Positions 1 to 12,004 of a DNA stretch of 64,000 nt are shown here, one piece after another. The notes below the pieces were generated by a model. That model had not been told where the DNA came from, ran no database searches, and saw only the letters and a list, made by a program, of their open reading frames with translations. Position 1 is the stretch's first letter. The number at the start of each line of letters is the position of its first letter. Position numbers and translations under genes: made by a program. This DNA comes from Verpa conica (lineage: Eukaryota; Ascomycota; Pezizomycetes; Pezizales; Morchellaceae), in assembly GCA_033030425.1 (NCBI GenBank), contig JAUFSD010000003.1:2108001-2172000 (forward strand), read 5' to 3'.

Positions 1-190
1 AGACCTGCGTTGCACGGTTAGGAATCGTGTGGGATTTGTGGAATTAGTGCGTGCTAGCTTACCAATATTCCATCGGGGCGGCGCTCGACATGATCTCGTG
101 TAGGCCTTCGGCATCGCCTTCTATCATTGGACGGAGTAGTAGGCGTTCTGTCTCGAGTGCGTAGGCTGGCTCTGGTATGCTGGTATTCAT
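1..190 (-). CDS. GNAT-family N-acetyltransferase, N-terminal part (runs off left edge)
   Basis: The first exon runs from 190 down to 63 and begins with an ATG followed by a stretch containing ETERLLLRP, the typical opening strand of GNAT acetyltransferases of the RimJ/RimL type, which move an acetyl group from acetyl-CoA to an amine. A 58-bp intron (62-5) has donor GTAAGC, a CTAAC branch site and acceptor CAG. Splicing joins MEYW to a following Ser, matching the family's 'RYWS' turn. An in-frame ATG at 241 would add 17 residues. The acetyl-CoA loop lies outside the window, so the substrate cannot be judged. Family call is fairly secure; the exact start is not. Confidence 0.75.
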
Positions 191-253
191 AGTGTCTTCT
201 TCTTGTATAGTCTTTAGACCGACGTAATTATGTTCTTGCATCTTGTATTTCAA

Positions 254-901
254 TTTCTTTCAACTGCGGGGATGGTGTGCCTTATAATTGTGTGGGTTTT
301 GAGAATATAGGGGTTAATCTTGTCCTTTTATATACCACCTGAGCGGTAGTCTTTACTATATAATATGCACATACCTTCAACCCTCTGCTTACACATCTAG
401 AGGCTTATTGTTGCATGCAGCCATGACTCATCAATATTTCATAGCCTAGAAGGGGCAATGGGAGCGAGGATGAATCATACTCTATGGCAATTGACTCTTA
501 CTCTGGGAGTTTTAGCTCTAACATTGGTTATAATCGGGTATAGTAGTAGCCGTCGCCGCATGTATGGGGTGAAAGAATGACACAAAGTTCTTTTGTTGGC
601 GCAATAACATAGTTCGTGACTACTATTTGCGGCTTGTTGATTGAGATTGGAGGAAACTTCAATATCTAATAACTAAGGGTATTAACTACAAGTCCACATT
701 TGTCCCCTCAAAACTCCCATGGACTCATTAACATTACGCATATCTCTCTAACTTCTAATAAATCTATGCCACATTAACACCTTACCTTTCAACCCCCCCC
801 CCCCCCTAAATCCTTCACCTTTGTTATCCAACCTTGGTCCTATTTAGGCGCTCTCTCTTAACCTTCTACCTATCGCAAGAAGAGCCCCGAAATTCTATAG
901 C
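254..901. other. Intergenic spacer with a poly-C tract
   Basis: This stretch lies between the 5' end of the GNAT gene and the 3' end of the transporter gene. It holds the GNAT promoter and probably the transporter 3' UTR. A run of 14 C residues sits at 793-806. I see no convincing reading frame in it. Confidence 0.5.
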
Positions 902-2961
902 TCACAATGAACTATTTCCCCTCGCCCTCCCTCTAACAGTCCCAAATGGCTCCTCCCCAGCACCAGAATTGAAAAAGCTAATACCACACTCCTTTCTCCG
1001 CCCCAACAAATACCACACCGAGCTCCCCCAGCACGTTAGTACGCCAACCCAGCTCCAAGTTGGTAGATTGGGTGGCATAAAAAGTGTTTGTAGTGCTGTA
1101 CGAGGGTAGGTTGATACAACCATTGTTAATGGTGTCGTTGCCTGTTTCATATTAGCTGAGGATTTGGTTCTGGGAGTGAGTGGTGAAAACATACCCGCAC
1201 AAGAAGAAAACCACCGACAAATGTACCCCACGCACCGATACCACTAAATACCACCAATAGCCAAAACCATGGAACATCGAGGATATAACAATTCCTACTA
1301 ATATCACCCCAGTCACCAGAAAGGAATACCCACGGTAGCACAATCAAAATACTCAATATATTCGTGTAATGTAACAGCTTCCATGCCGTCCTTGTCTCTT
1401 CTTTCCCGTCAGCCTCGATCTCCGGGCCTACACCCAATAGGTCGTCACCCAAAACCCCATTCGTGCTTGATCCAGAGAGAAGTGATTTGTAGGTTTTTGA
1501 TAGTAGGACTGGATATGCGGCGACAAAAATGGTGGAAAAGATACCCGATAGGAAACCCTCAACTGCGAACCGTGTCCCGGGACGTAAGCATGCCATAGCG
1601 AGAGAGAGCGTCATGGTTATGCATGAAGAGAGAGTGGTGACAGAAAGGGATTGAGAGCGGAGGAAGCAGGCTGTAAAGATGAGGATAAGGATTAAGGAGG
1701 GGACGCGGGAGATGTGGTATATTGAGGGGTGGGTGTAGCTATTTCCTTATATATATTAGCACTGTTCCTCCCACCATAGCTTAGAAGGGATACTTACGCA
1801 AATGATATATTGCTCAGAACAACTTTGAGACTGTGTACCATTGCAAGTGGAATGACCTTCTTGGCTTCTGTCCATTTAAACTCAAAGACACCACCTTCTC
1901 GATTACATCTACTGATTCGGAGGGCAAAGTCACGAAGGCCACCCCCAGAGGCTCGACGTTTACCCTTGGAGGGTGTAGAAGTTGGTGCAATGATGTGTCC
2001 AAGGCCAAGGGAGTAGAGGGAACGGGAGAAGGAACGGGAGATGGATGCAGAGAAGTAGAGGAATATCTGTGTGAATATAAGTTGAAAAAGAGTTGTTGTT
2101 ATTGGGTAAACGAATTTGTAGACACCGACTAAAATGAACGGGAATTAGTTGAACCCATATAAATATAGTAAAACAGGTCCACACAAGAGCCAAATTGTAT
2201 TTTCCAAGCAACTTACTCAATAATGTGAAATTATTCACCACAGACAACCCAAATCCTGCAGCACTATAGAACACCACCAAGAAACCAATATAAACCATCC
2301 ATCCTCTCTGTGTATTCCACAACCACCACCCAAGCTTTCCATCCCTCCCCCAACTTCTCCACCCGTTCTCCCTTGCTCGGCCTTCACTTCCAATTCCTAT
2401 CCTCCATTCCCTGCCCCCACCTCCGTCACCCAACTTATCCATATCATCACTCCTCCTTGGATAAGGGCTCGGTGTCCTACTTAGCAAGCTCCCAGAAGCA
2501 CCCTGCCCCGAGCTCCCCTCGTGCATTGGTAACAGCGGGATCGAATTAGGGTTAAGTCCGTTGTTGCCCCATGGCGGCGACACGGACCTACTTATGGTCC
2601 GAGAGGCTGCTCGGGAAAGGCCACGCTCTGCCTCGTCACCTGAATCATCTAGAAGAAGGTTTGGTTGGCCTTGTTGTGAGCCTACTGAGCTTCCGCCGCT
2701 GCTCCGGTTACGCTCTCGGGAGTGAGTTGATGGTGAGGTTGGGGATGGGAGCGTGGAAGAGAGGATTTCGTGGGGTTTGCGAAAGGCGGAGAAGCGGGCG
2801 GAGGAAGATGATTGTGTTCTGTACATTTGGAATAGACTTCCGAGTTTTAGGAAGGGAATTGGTGATGTTATCGGTGCTCCGGTTTGGTCGTTATTCTGGA
2901 AGAGGTTACGATAGCTCAGGGGACGAATTTCGCGATTCGTAACTTGAACCCTGAATGCCAA
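902..2961 (-). CDS. SLC35C-like (GDP-fucose transporter family) nucleotide-sugar/triose-phosphate translocator
   Basis: Four exons (2961-2217, 2128-1798, 1738-1195, 1141-902) join in frame to 619 residues through introns of 88, 59 and 53 bp with GTAAGT, GTAAGT and GTATGT donors. Residues 1-215 are Ser/Arg/Pro-rich and probably disordered and cytosolic. From about residue 221 onward there are roughly ten hydrophobic segments. The order of motifs matches the drug/metabolite transporter branch that includes SLC35C GDP-fucose carriers: VVLSNISFAYTHPSIYHISR, then AVEGFLSGIFSTIFVAAYPV, then the HYTNILSIL segment and ATTPLTMVV near the end. The protein likely exchanges a sugar nucleotide or phosphorylated sugar across the Golgi or ER membrane. 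The long N-terminal extension resembles fungal TPT-domain proteins. Family is confident; the substrate is unknown. Confidence 0.85.
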
Positions 2962-3746
2962 GAATAGATTTGTTGTCTTGGCAAAACTGACCAGGCAAGG
3001 GTGAAGGGAAAGTATCCTGCTTCATTGGAAATCTTTGACCCGAGTAGTCATTTTAAGACTGCAATTCTTGAAGTTTGGATTACGTTTTAATAACACCATA
3101 TACTTGAAGCTTTTTTGTATCGTTTTAGCTGGTAATACTACATGTATACCCATGCTTGCCGGAGTAAGAGTCGGAGGAATGAGCTAAAGGCATTTAGTGT
3201 AAAGATATATACTTTTTTTGAGTTGCTACATCATACTCTGGGTTAAGAAGGTTACGTGAGGGGCAAGGGGGGACTCGCATTAATGAGTGATATCGTGTGA
3301 ATAGCTTTATTCTTAGGGTGTTTTGTGAAGTTGTAAGTTAAGCTACATGTGATCTATCATATGTTGACTTTAAGGTGTTTTCAAGTAGGGAGGAGAGGGG
3401 CCTATGTGGCGCTGCTGGGGGTGGGGCAGGTCTACTTTGTGGTACTGGGAGTGGCGGTGGCTCCTGACTCCCACGATAAACCTCAGGTCAAGTGGCAGAA
3501 GTCACTGCACTGTCTCCCTCATCTCCTCTCTTTCTCACCTTCCTGTCCTTAAAACCTCCGCCCCCCTTCATCCCCCCTTCATCCCCCCTTCATCCCTTCA
3601 TCCTCCCACATTCTCTCCTCATCTCCCTTCATCATTTATACAGTCCTATCTGCTATATACCTTTATTATAAATACATTTTATTTTGCTACCTTGCTCGCT
3701 ACAATCAAATTCACATCCCATAGACCCTCTTCATATAGCAGGTATA
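2962..3746. other. Divergent intergenic region with CCTTCAT-type tandem repeat
   Basis: This is the promoter region shared by the transporter (-) and the 861-residue gene (+). A short tandem repeat of a C6-TTCAT unit, about three copies plus degenerate ones, covers 3561-3602. Pyrimidine-rich and AT-rich leader sequence follows, just before the ATG at 3747. Reading frames here (for example 3404-3769) are low-complexity or overlap the real gene and are not called. Confidence 0.5.
3561..3602. repeat. Short tandem repeat, 11-bp C-rich unit
   Basis: Three nearly identical units made of six C residues plus TTCAT are followed by two shorter TTCAT copies. The repeat lies about 150 bp upstream of the start codon of the 861-residue gene and may be part of its leader or promoter. 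Confidence 0.7.
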
Positions 3747-6400
3747 ATGAGGAATATCTATACATATAACGAAATGGGGCATGGACCAACCCTTAAATCG
3801 TCATCTTCCTCCATCACTCAAAATACACACCCATCATCTGCATCAACAGTCTCTGATCTTAATTCCTCTGAAGTTCTCAAAGAACCTAGGATCTCTCTAT
3901 CACCATTACACAAGCCCACTAAACCCCTAATGGTAGATTATATGCAGAATATTGATACTCCAAGCTACTGCATTCTTCATGGAGGTCATCCCACAACTGA
4001 AAGCCCAATAAGCAAAGCCTGCCTAAGTAGCATGATCACCGAGTATAAAGTGGAGAAGTGCGATCATAGGAAAGAGATGTTTACCGAATGTCTGATGCGT
4101 CCTGACCCTCCGGAACACAAAAGGTATGTATAACATTGCTCTTATCATAGTTATGCTATTCTCTCAATATCTCTCTAACATATTCTCCTAGCCCTAAGAC
4201 AAACAATGTCACAGATAAATCTTTTGTGGGTGTTGTTTCTGCAATCAATGCTATGAATGCCAGTATGAACTCATCACGCCTAAGTAATATTAACCTTGCA
4301 TCGGCTCTCGAAACATATGCCGCTGTTATTCATTCTCGCACCACTTCTTCTTTCTCAATTGACGCAGATATGAACGAAGCTCGTGCTAACTGCTTCGACC
4401 ATGCTGCTGTATTTTGGATGGAGTGGGCAAATGTACAAGCCAACCTTCAACTTTCCCTTATGCAAGACTTATTTAGACTGAAGAATCTTGCTGATACCTC
4501 TATTGACTGTGAGCACGGCCCTAACACGGAGGCCCTTGACGCAGATGGTATTAGAACTATGGTTGTCAAATTGACGAAGCTAAGTCACGACAGTTTTAAA
4601 GAAGCATATGAAAAAGGCTCTGATTGGAGCAGCGTTGGGGGTCTTAATTACTGGGCTTCGCAACTCCCCCACAAAGTTGCACAGGGTGCATCCATAATTA
4701 TTCCTGCCTCAGATCACCCAAGCGTCCCATCTCATTCAGTTGCAAATATTGATAATTTAATCACTGCTGCTGAGGTTACAACTGCTGAGCAGGTTTCTCT
4801 GAAGGAGAGTTGTAACGAAGGGGGCCTTAGACCTAGCGATAAACTCTCCGACGCCAATCTCAATCATCAGTTGAAGAACAAATCTGAGAAGAATGCTAAT
4901 ATTACTGATAATCCTAGTTCCCTTCAGTATCTTCCTGGTAGTCCTTCATCCAAAGGTCTGTTCGGCAGCACTGATGCCAGTGGTGTTTACGATGCTTTAC
5001 GCCGCAACAATGAGCGAACCGTCCATTCTTTTAGATATCCTAATGGTCAAAAAGGCTTAAATAGACATGATTATGTAGATGTGGATTTTGTTTCAGTCCT
5101 ACCTCAACCTACCCTCCATGAAGGCGTAGATAATAGGAGAAAGTATCTTACTAGAAGTCACCAGATCTTGGATTTTAGTAAAAATTGCTATTCAGACACT
5201 AAAAAGGACTATAAAAACAAACTTGGGGATCAGAAGACTAGTCCTAACTCCAATCTCATCTTAAGAGTCGAAGATACTATCGTTATCAAAGGCCCCGTTG
5301 GAGAATCTGGGTACCCTTATGACCAGGATACTGCAAGCTTTCATGATTTAATCAAGAATCAGTCCATCACCAATGGCACCAGCTTCAACGAATATATCAC
5401 CGGTAGCTATAAAAGCGCTAGCTATGAAGATAGTGATGACTCTACCAACTATAGTGGAGAGCTTATATTTGAAGCTTCCAAAGATATAGGCTGGGACGGC
5501 CAAGAGTATGTCGAAGAAATTACTCCAATCAGGATAAACGACCCCAGCCAGGAAATCGTCGAATGGGAGTCCTTGGACGAAACCCCATCAGGTTCATATC
5601 TTGCTCGGCCTCTCCCGTACGCGATTACCGAGGAAGACTCTTCCGATAAGACTCCGCCTCTTAAAAAGAGGCTATGTCAGCTAGGGGTGGCATTTTCGTA
5701 CACAACTCCTCCTAAGAGCAGTGAGCACTCAGCGGAAGCCCCGAGACCTGGGGGTATCCGTCGTAAGGGGAAGTTTGAGAAGAAGAATGGGGCGATTAAG
5801 ATGTTACTCCCTAAAAAGGTTGAAACTTCATCTTCCGAAGATGAGGATGTGAGGTTGAGCTTTAACCCTATGAGCGGAGGAAATGATGAATCGGGCGGGT
5901 TTAGGTACAATGCGGAGAATATCAAAAAACCTCCTATTACGGTTATCAGCGGAGTACAGCATGACATTACCAAAAAGCTACAACATGTTGAGATCCCGTC
6001 CTTTGATGAAGGTAATCCCCTCAACATTAGCAATAACCAATTAGACTATGTTTTTACATTCCATGCGAATACTCACTCTCGCTGCCACTCAGCTAAACCA
6101 CTAGAACCTAATCTTAACCCGCCAGATCAATATCCTAGCCGTGGTTATTTCTCCGAAGATCTCCAGAGGGTACCCATGGGGGCGACTTTGGAAAAAGTGG
6201 TTAGTCTTACCCAAGATGAACAACGTTCTCATTCTCGATGGTCGGATCATTTGAAGAGGGTGATGAATTATATCCCTGGGAGGGATGAATCGAATTCGCC
6301 AACACCAATGAGCCCGAAATCAAGAAGGCCAACGAACTCAGGCTCAAACATACCACCAGGAACTAACTCAAGTATTACTGGGAGGTGGGCCAATCGATAA
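3747..6400 (+). CDS. Hypothetical 861-residue protein of unknown family
   Basis: Two exons (3747-4123 and 4192-6400) join in frame across a 68-bp intron (donor GTATGT, CTAAC branch site, acceptor CTAG). I do not recognise the family. Residues 1-125 are Ser/Thr/Pro-rich. A better-folded segment follows at roughly residues 130-260, with alternating helices and aromatic residues (AAVFWMEWANVQANLQLSLM). The rest is long, polar and probably disordered, with acidic patches (SSSEDEDV) and basic clusters (KKRLCQ, RRKGKFEKK) that could be nuclear-localisation-like. The C-terminus is Ser/Pro/Asn-rich. No signal peptide or membrane segment is seen. The start at 3747 is the first ATG downstream of the AT-rich leader. 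It is a real gene by length and splicing, but its function is unknown. Confidence 0.75.
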
Positions 6401-7894
6401 ATTTCCTTTAAAGTTTTAAAGAAGTTGAGTACAGAACCGATTGAAGAAGGGAATGGTGTAAGGAGATACAGGTGTGTCTTCTGGTATCTAAAGGTAAAAG
6501 CTTGGGGGTTTACTGTTCATGACGAGTGAAAAGATGAAATACATAGAAATTTATGCGGGCAAAAGAAACCTTTCATGATTAGGCCGTCAATATACGGAGG
6601 TTAACCTTTGGAGGTTATTTTTGTTCTCATAGCTATCTAGTTATCTCTCTTGTTTATACGCCCTTAGGCCAAAACAAGCCTAAGATTATACAGAGTATCT
6701 GAGAAAGATCTTTTGTCAAATTATCAAATAAAAGAGATTCCTTATCTCCTTGGTTTTTCATGGGTATTTTCAAGTGAGATATGCTAGTACAAGTTTTCAT
6801 TCAATGATGGTATTGATGCCTTTTATCAATCCTAGAGGAAAATATAATCCTTATTACAGGATCACGCTAACTATTCTACTAGCTATTATGAGTTATCCCT
6901 TAGACCGTCAACGGTCCCAAGTGGGACCGGTCTTTGCCACAGCCTCCGACTCTCCAGCCTTACTACCCAACCACTAGCTATATAACCCATTGAATTTATA
7001 ATGATAATAGTTTAGTTTATGTAGTATAAATATTCTAGCAGAATTTCTATAATATCTAGAGGTGTTGTGGTTGGGGTATATCATTGAAATACCGGTCTCA
7101 AACGGTTGTGTGTGACGGTTTAAGGGATAATGTTACAGTCATCTTTCACGTGATATCACTCGATCACGCTCACTCCTGTAGAATCGAATGAATGAATGAA
7201 TGAATTTATCATTTAAGTACATGCAACCCTAAGGTACTCCTGTAGAATCAAACTCGAGTCTGATAACCTGTGAACACCCCGTCAAGGAATCTAGCCCTTT
7301 GCAAAAAGACAAAAAAAGTCTCTTTCCTTGTCCCCTCTTATAACATCCATTAATCATCCATGTATTTATGATTAATTTATTCATTTCTCCGTTAATCATC
7401 ATAAGCGCCTTTCATACTTCTACCACTCAAATTCAATAACCAAACTTTCACCCAAAATAAGTTTTTCCCTAATAGTTAATAGTAGTAGCAGGAGTGTTTT
7501 GTGGGTGCGGTTTAATATATGTCATGGTCTCAATTTAGGTATCAAAGACTTTCAGTATATCTTAAAGGTTCTTAAGAATATAGTCTCTTAGAGACTTATT
7601 GTCAGTCTAGAATAATAAAGCTAGATTCTAGGCCTCTGAGAAACGCTCGAGGTTTTTCTAATCAAAAAGGAGGTTATTTTCTAGGTTGAACCGCTCGCAA
7701 ATCTAAGTAACATCCGACTCAGAGAGGGGTTGCATGCTTAAGAGGATAATTGGGCAAGTCTGGATTTGTAAGTACGGGGGCCTCTAGAGCATAAGTGGTA
7801 AAAAATAAAGTGATTAAGAGGAAATCTTTATTCTGAGTTATGTATAGCGAGGGTTGAAACCCGTATATATAAACTACATATAAGATACCGAAAT
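6401..7894. other. Intergenic spacer with GAAT microsatellite
   Basis: About 1.5 kb of AT-rich sequence lies between the 3' ends of two convergent genes. It has a (GAAT)5 microsatellite (7186-7205) and a 14-bp direct repeat flanking it. The frame at 6750-6977 has no coding character and I reject it. No RNA gene is visible. Confidence 0.5.
7172..7249. repeat. 14-bp direct repeats flanking a (GAAT)5 microsatellite
   Basis: The 14-mer ACTCCTGTAGAATC occurs at 7172-7185 and again at 7236-7249. The first copy runs directly into five GAAT units (7186-7205). This looks like local duplication or slippage and not a functional site. Confidence 0.7.
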
Positions 7895-8442
7895 TCACTC
7901 CATATCCTCCGTATCAGCGAGCCATCCCTCAACAAATGACCTACTAGTTGACAGATACCTCTCAGAAGCCTCTAGTGCAGCAGCAAGATTGCTCATCACA
8001 ACTTTCTTCGAATCTCTCAAAACTTTCTCCGAATCTCTCACATCCTTATAACGGGACCTGTTCCTGCTGGGCGAGCGGGTAGCAACAATTTTTCCCTTCT
8101 TGACCAGGTTTGTAGCAATTGTGTGGATCTTGATCTGTTATTGGTTATTAACTACCCTGCACATACATCAAGGGTTAGAGATTAGGAGCTTACTTTGAGC
8201 TTATCGAGGACGTAGGCGTTTATCCTTTTTTCTTCATCATCGTCGCCATCTTTATCATAATCATCTTTTTCCCCGTATTGTCTCGTTTTGGCGAGTGTAA
8301 GTCCAAATGACTTGCAGAGTTCAATGAATGGCTTTCTATTTGCAACGTTGAAGAATTGGCGCTCTAACATGAATTTCTGGATGTATGCAGTGTCATCTTC
8401 TTCCCAAACAAAATTCTTTGGCTGTGATTTGTTAGTTGCCAT
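7895..8442 (-). CDS. Hypothetical protein, 162 residues
   Basis: Exon 1 (8442-8194) starts MATNKSQPKNFVWEEDD and exon 2 (8134-7895) ends in WLADTEDME. A 59-bp intron separates them (donor GTAAGC, acceptor CAG). The N-terminal half is predicted helical, with an aromatic-acidic opening (FVWEEDDTAYIQKFMLE) that faintly resembles a Myb/SANT start; I would not assign it. The middle is acidic (DDYDKDGDDDEEK), followed by a Ser/Arg stretch and a helical tail. No signal or membrane segment is seen. An in-frame exon further upstream, beginning MSDSDNDSNSD near 8610, is possible but would need a poor donor, so I start at 8442. Confidence 0.6.
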
Positions 8443-9423
8443 TTCTGGAGATGATGTGGGGTGGGGTGAGATAGGGCTGTGATTAGGTGATGTTGAAACG
8501 GAGGAGTGAGGCGGACCTTCTTAGTCCTTAGAAATTTGCATGCTTGGGACCTGTAGATCTCCTGAAGTGGGACTATCAAGTCACTATTGGAGTCATTGTC
8601 GCTATCAGACATCGCAGTCTTCAGGCTTATGTCAACTCTTATTTTTTGCTTGAAAACGACAACAGAAGGCAGCGGCGGCAACTTTTCCAGGGACTATGGG
8701 GGATTGCCAGTATAGATGTGATGGTTGATGAGGATGGTGGTAGCGATGGTGGGTAGGTGTTCTTTTTTCAATCACGGTGTATCACTCATTGATTCCCAGC
8801 GTAGGCTCGTGAGAACTGAATAAATGAATAAATACATATAGTGGTTTATGAGAGGTAGATGAAAGTTCTGACGTAGCTTTTTTAGAAGTAAAATAATTAC
8901 ATATAATTTTTTAATCTGCTGCCCTTGTTTGTTTGTCTTCTCATAAAGCTACATGTAATGTACATAGATCTGTAGCACTTCGATAGCGACGAATCTCTAA
9001 CTTTTTAATCATACAAGTAATTTTATATGTACTAAAAGCAATATCTTGGATCTATCAACAACTAGGGACCTTTTTAATTTCTATTTATACTAGTGTAAAT
9101 TCCCCCTAGACTTGGCAGATGGTCAAGGGGTTTCATAACTACAATAGCGGAAAGAGAGATGTTTTCACTACCGCATGGGTGGGGAATATAATACGGTAAT
9201 AAGTTGGAAGTGTTACCAAGTTGGTCAAAAAATTCTGTAACATAGTTGACTTAATCTAGTATTTTCCAGAATACCGCACTAATGCCATACCAAAAACACC
9301 CCGCTTTCCCGTAATGTACAGGACAGTTCTCCACCCAATGGATTTCATCATTTTAGATACAAAACATACATATATGCAAAAATAAAGATCCTTAAAGTAA
9401 ATTTCTAATCAAAGAAATTAAAT
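8443..9423. other. Intergenic spacer, AT-rich
   Basis: This is the presumed promoter of the small unknown gene plus the 3' flank of the secreted-protein gene. Frames at 8288-8482, 8364-8681 and 8544-8756 overlap the upstream leader of the neighbouring gene and look like shadows, apart from the possible alternative first exon noted for that gene. Nothing else is supported. Confidence 0.45.
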
Positions 9424-10149
9424 TTAAATGGGGACAACATCAACCCAGAACCTACATCACGTCCAAATTAGCAACTCAAGTATTTAAAGTTGATTAGGAA
9501 GAAAAAATTACCTTGTATCGTCTGTCAAGTACTTCGAGTTACTATTAATCTGGGTCTGAGTCCATAAAACTGCACTTTTGTAGAGGTTGATATCACTGGT
9601 ATACGGGTTATTTAACCCGGTCTGACCGTTCCTGTGTCCACCAGCCCACTTATCCCATCCGTAATAATTCTGAGCATTCTTGCGGGTTGTTACGTCGAGT
9701 GCGAGGTTTGAATTCAGCTGGGCACCATTGTTGTACTGCGCAGCTGTCTGGCCGCTGAAAGTAGAGGATGTGGAACGGATCATATACCAGTTCTTACATT
9801 GTCCTCATTAGCTTTCTGTACCCAATATATAGTAGAGATCTATATATACCTGCTTGAAGATACCGAAGTTTGCAGAATCTCCCGTCTTGTTATCACCGTA
9901 TACATAGTTGGTAGTCATCCCCTCAGTCTCCATCATTGCGATAGCAAGATCCAAGCTGCTTCCACCGGCGGCTGTAACTGCCTTCTTTCTGGTACCGAGG
10001 CCGCTGACAGTATAGTATCCACATCCTCCGCCAGAGTTTGTGGGACATGTCAATGTCTGTCTTTGTTCGACATTTGCTTCTGACTCAGTTACTGGAGCAG
10101 CTAAGGAGAGCAAGGGGAGAATTGCGGCGAGAACTGCGGAGAGCTTCAT
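9424..10149 (-). CDS. Small secreted lysozyme-like protein
   Basis: Three exons (10149-9850, 9792-9512, 9451-9424) join to 202 residues. The introns are 57 and 60 bp, and the last exon encodes only the end of FWVDVVPI. The first 18 or so residues (MKLSAVLAAILPLLSLAA) form a clear signal peptide. The mature part keeps blocks I recall from a conserved secreted family of ascomycetes and some actinobacteria: CGYYTVSGLG, a helical segment with an acidic pair (AIAMMETEGM), GDNKTGDSANFGIFKQNW, KWAGGHRNGQTGLNNPYT and LTDDTRFWVDV. These proteins are often described as lysozyme-like. A Glu in METEG could be catalytic, but this is inference. It is likely an extracellular enzyme; the substrate is unproven. 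Confidence 0.8.
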
Positions 10150-12004
10150 AGTGATAAGTTGATTTTCTCGGAGGTACTAACGAATCTGAAGAGGGATTTT
10201 TTCGACAAATTTTACTGGCTTTATACTACTTTGACAATTACCAGTGGGCGCAATTAGGACGTTTCACCGGAACTGTCGTCCGGAACACCTATTGGTTCCC
10301 GAGGCCATGATATTGAGCCCTAAGAAATTTCATCAGATGCAGATTAACAGCGGGCAAAGGGGGTAGCTATATAATAGGGGTGCTTAGGCTCTATAAACAT
10401 ATTTGAGAGCGGGATTCCGTGCCTTCGTTCCTAGCGGCCCGAGCTTACACTTGACGGTGTGGTCCCTTGGTACTAAGAAGTATTATTAATGGGAAGCTTG
10501 TCAATAAAATACCACGTACAGAAAGAATCTCGGACAATAAAACCCCCGAATATTATACTAGATATCAAGTAGCCTATTGAAGATCCGCATTGATAACAGG
10601 CTACTCGGAAGATATCTTTACCGGGTTAATACAGCCGCGGAGATTTTAAGAATCCCCCGAGAATATCTCCACAGGTAAAAGTAACGGAGAATATATAGTA
10701 GATCTAGCATAAATTTCCATGCTAAATAATAAAGTTCCTGGAGATCTAGATTAAAATCGAGTATATTTTGAGTATAAGGTTGACTTGTGGGCGGGCCGGT
10801 CGATCCACTGTGTCACGTCGCTCTTACATATTAAAAGAAACTGCCTATTTAGGTTTCCCCATGACCGTTTCAGATTAAGAGACTATACCCTCCAAGAAGG
10901 CACCGGTTTAGATACTACGCAGTAGTGACCATAACTACAGTGATAAAACCCTAGTGATGAGAAATTCAATTCTGAGAAATACCAGACTTGTCTGGATACC
11001 GTGATTAAAAATACACCGACCCCTACTGTACCTAGGTTGTGCGCTCGCCCTGCATATTTAATATAAAACGTTACCTTAACGGCTACCCCCAGGGCCATCC
11101 CCCTGAGCTGGTGCGCGGACAAATCCGGTACAAAATAGTCGTAACATATTTAAGCCCCCCGTAAAACAAAACATTCCTAAGACAACCCCGCCCGAGACAA
11201 CATGACACCTTACCCACCAATAGGAGTATCAAATAACAATCGATCTTTATGGAAACCAGAAGCGTGAAGATTCTTACTGAGTGAGTGAAATATGACTTTG
11301 GGGCGATGCTTAACGCAAGTTGCGGCGCTCGAGTGAAGCTTCAAAAGGGACCTAGTTGCACTATGTAGCTTGTACGTCTCCCGCGTGTTATGTACGGTAT
11401 GTTGCGTTTTCGGCATTATAACACAATTAACAGACACACTATCAACAATAATAATTAAGATCACAAATGCTCCGATATGTAACCAATATGTAATATCGTA
11501 GGTTCCCCCCCCCACAAAAAAACCGCTTCAGATAGCAAAGATAGACGGGTAGTACGGGTAGAATAGATAAATTATATGATATAGAATAAAATTCGCTGCC
11601 TTTTTTGTCGATTTCCCTCGAGACTTTTACAGAAGGTTTCTTATGTGGCCTTCTCTATAGAAGATCTAACCATTTCTATAGAGAAATGATCTGAAGGTGG
11701 CGTGTAGGGCTAAGACAGCTACAACGCTAGGAAGGAAGGGCGGCAATACTGTAGAAGAATCACTACGTAGGGAAACAACATATATCTAAGTAGGTAGGTT
11801 GATAAATAGATACATGTAGTTCGATAGTACTTGAGTTATAGTCGAGTGAACAAAGATGACGATTATTAATTACACTAGCCTGATACGGTTAATTAAGCGC
11901 CGTGATGCTTATCTTTACCAAAAAGCTTCCCCTCCCTTTGTCTTGACAAGCTTCCTACAACTTCAAAGAGCCTATGAGCCTATGAGCACTAATCCCATAT
12001 CAAG
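10150..12004. other. Divergent intergenic spacer, 1.85 kb
   Basis: The region separates the secreted-protein gene (-) from the 2OG oxygenase gene (+). Short frames at 10883-11122 and 11210-11515 have no family features. One perfect inverted repeat at 11651-11685 is listed separately. Nothing else is recognised. Confidence 0.5.
11651..11685. repeat. Perfect 12-bp inverted repeat (hairpin)
   Basis: TTCTCTATAGAA at 11651-11662 is mirrored by TTCTATAGAGAA at 11674-11685, with 11 bp between. It lies 320 bp upstream of the 2OG oxygenase start codon, so it could be a dimeric protein-binding site or a cruciform. No role is shown. Confidence 0.6.
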
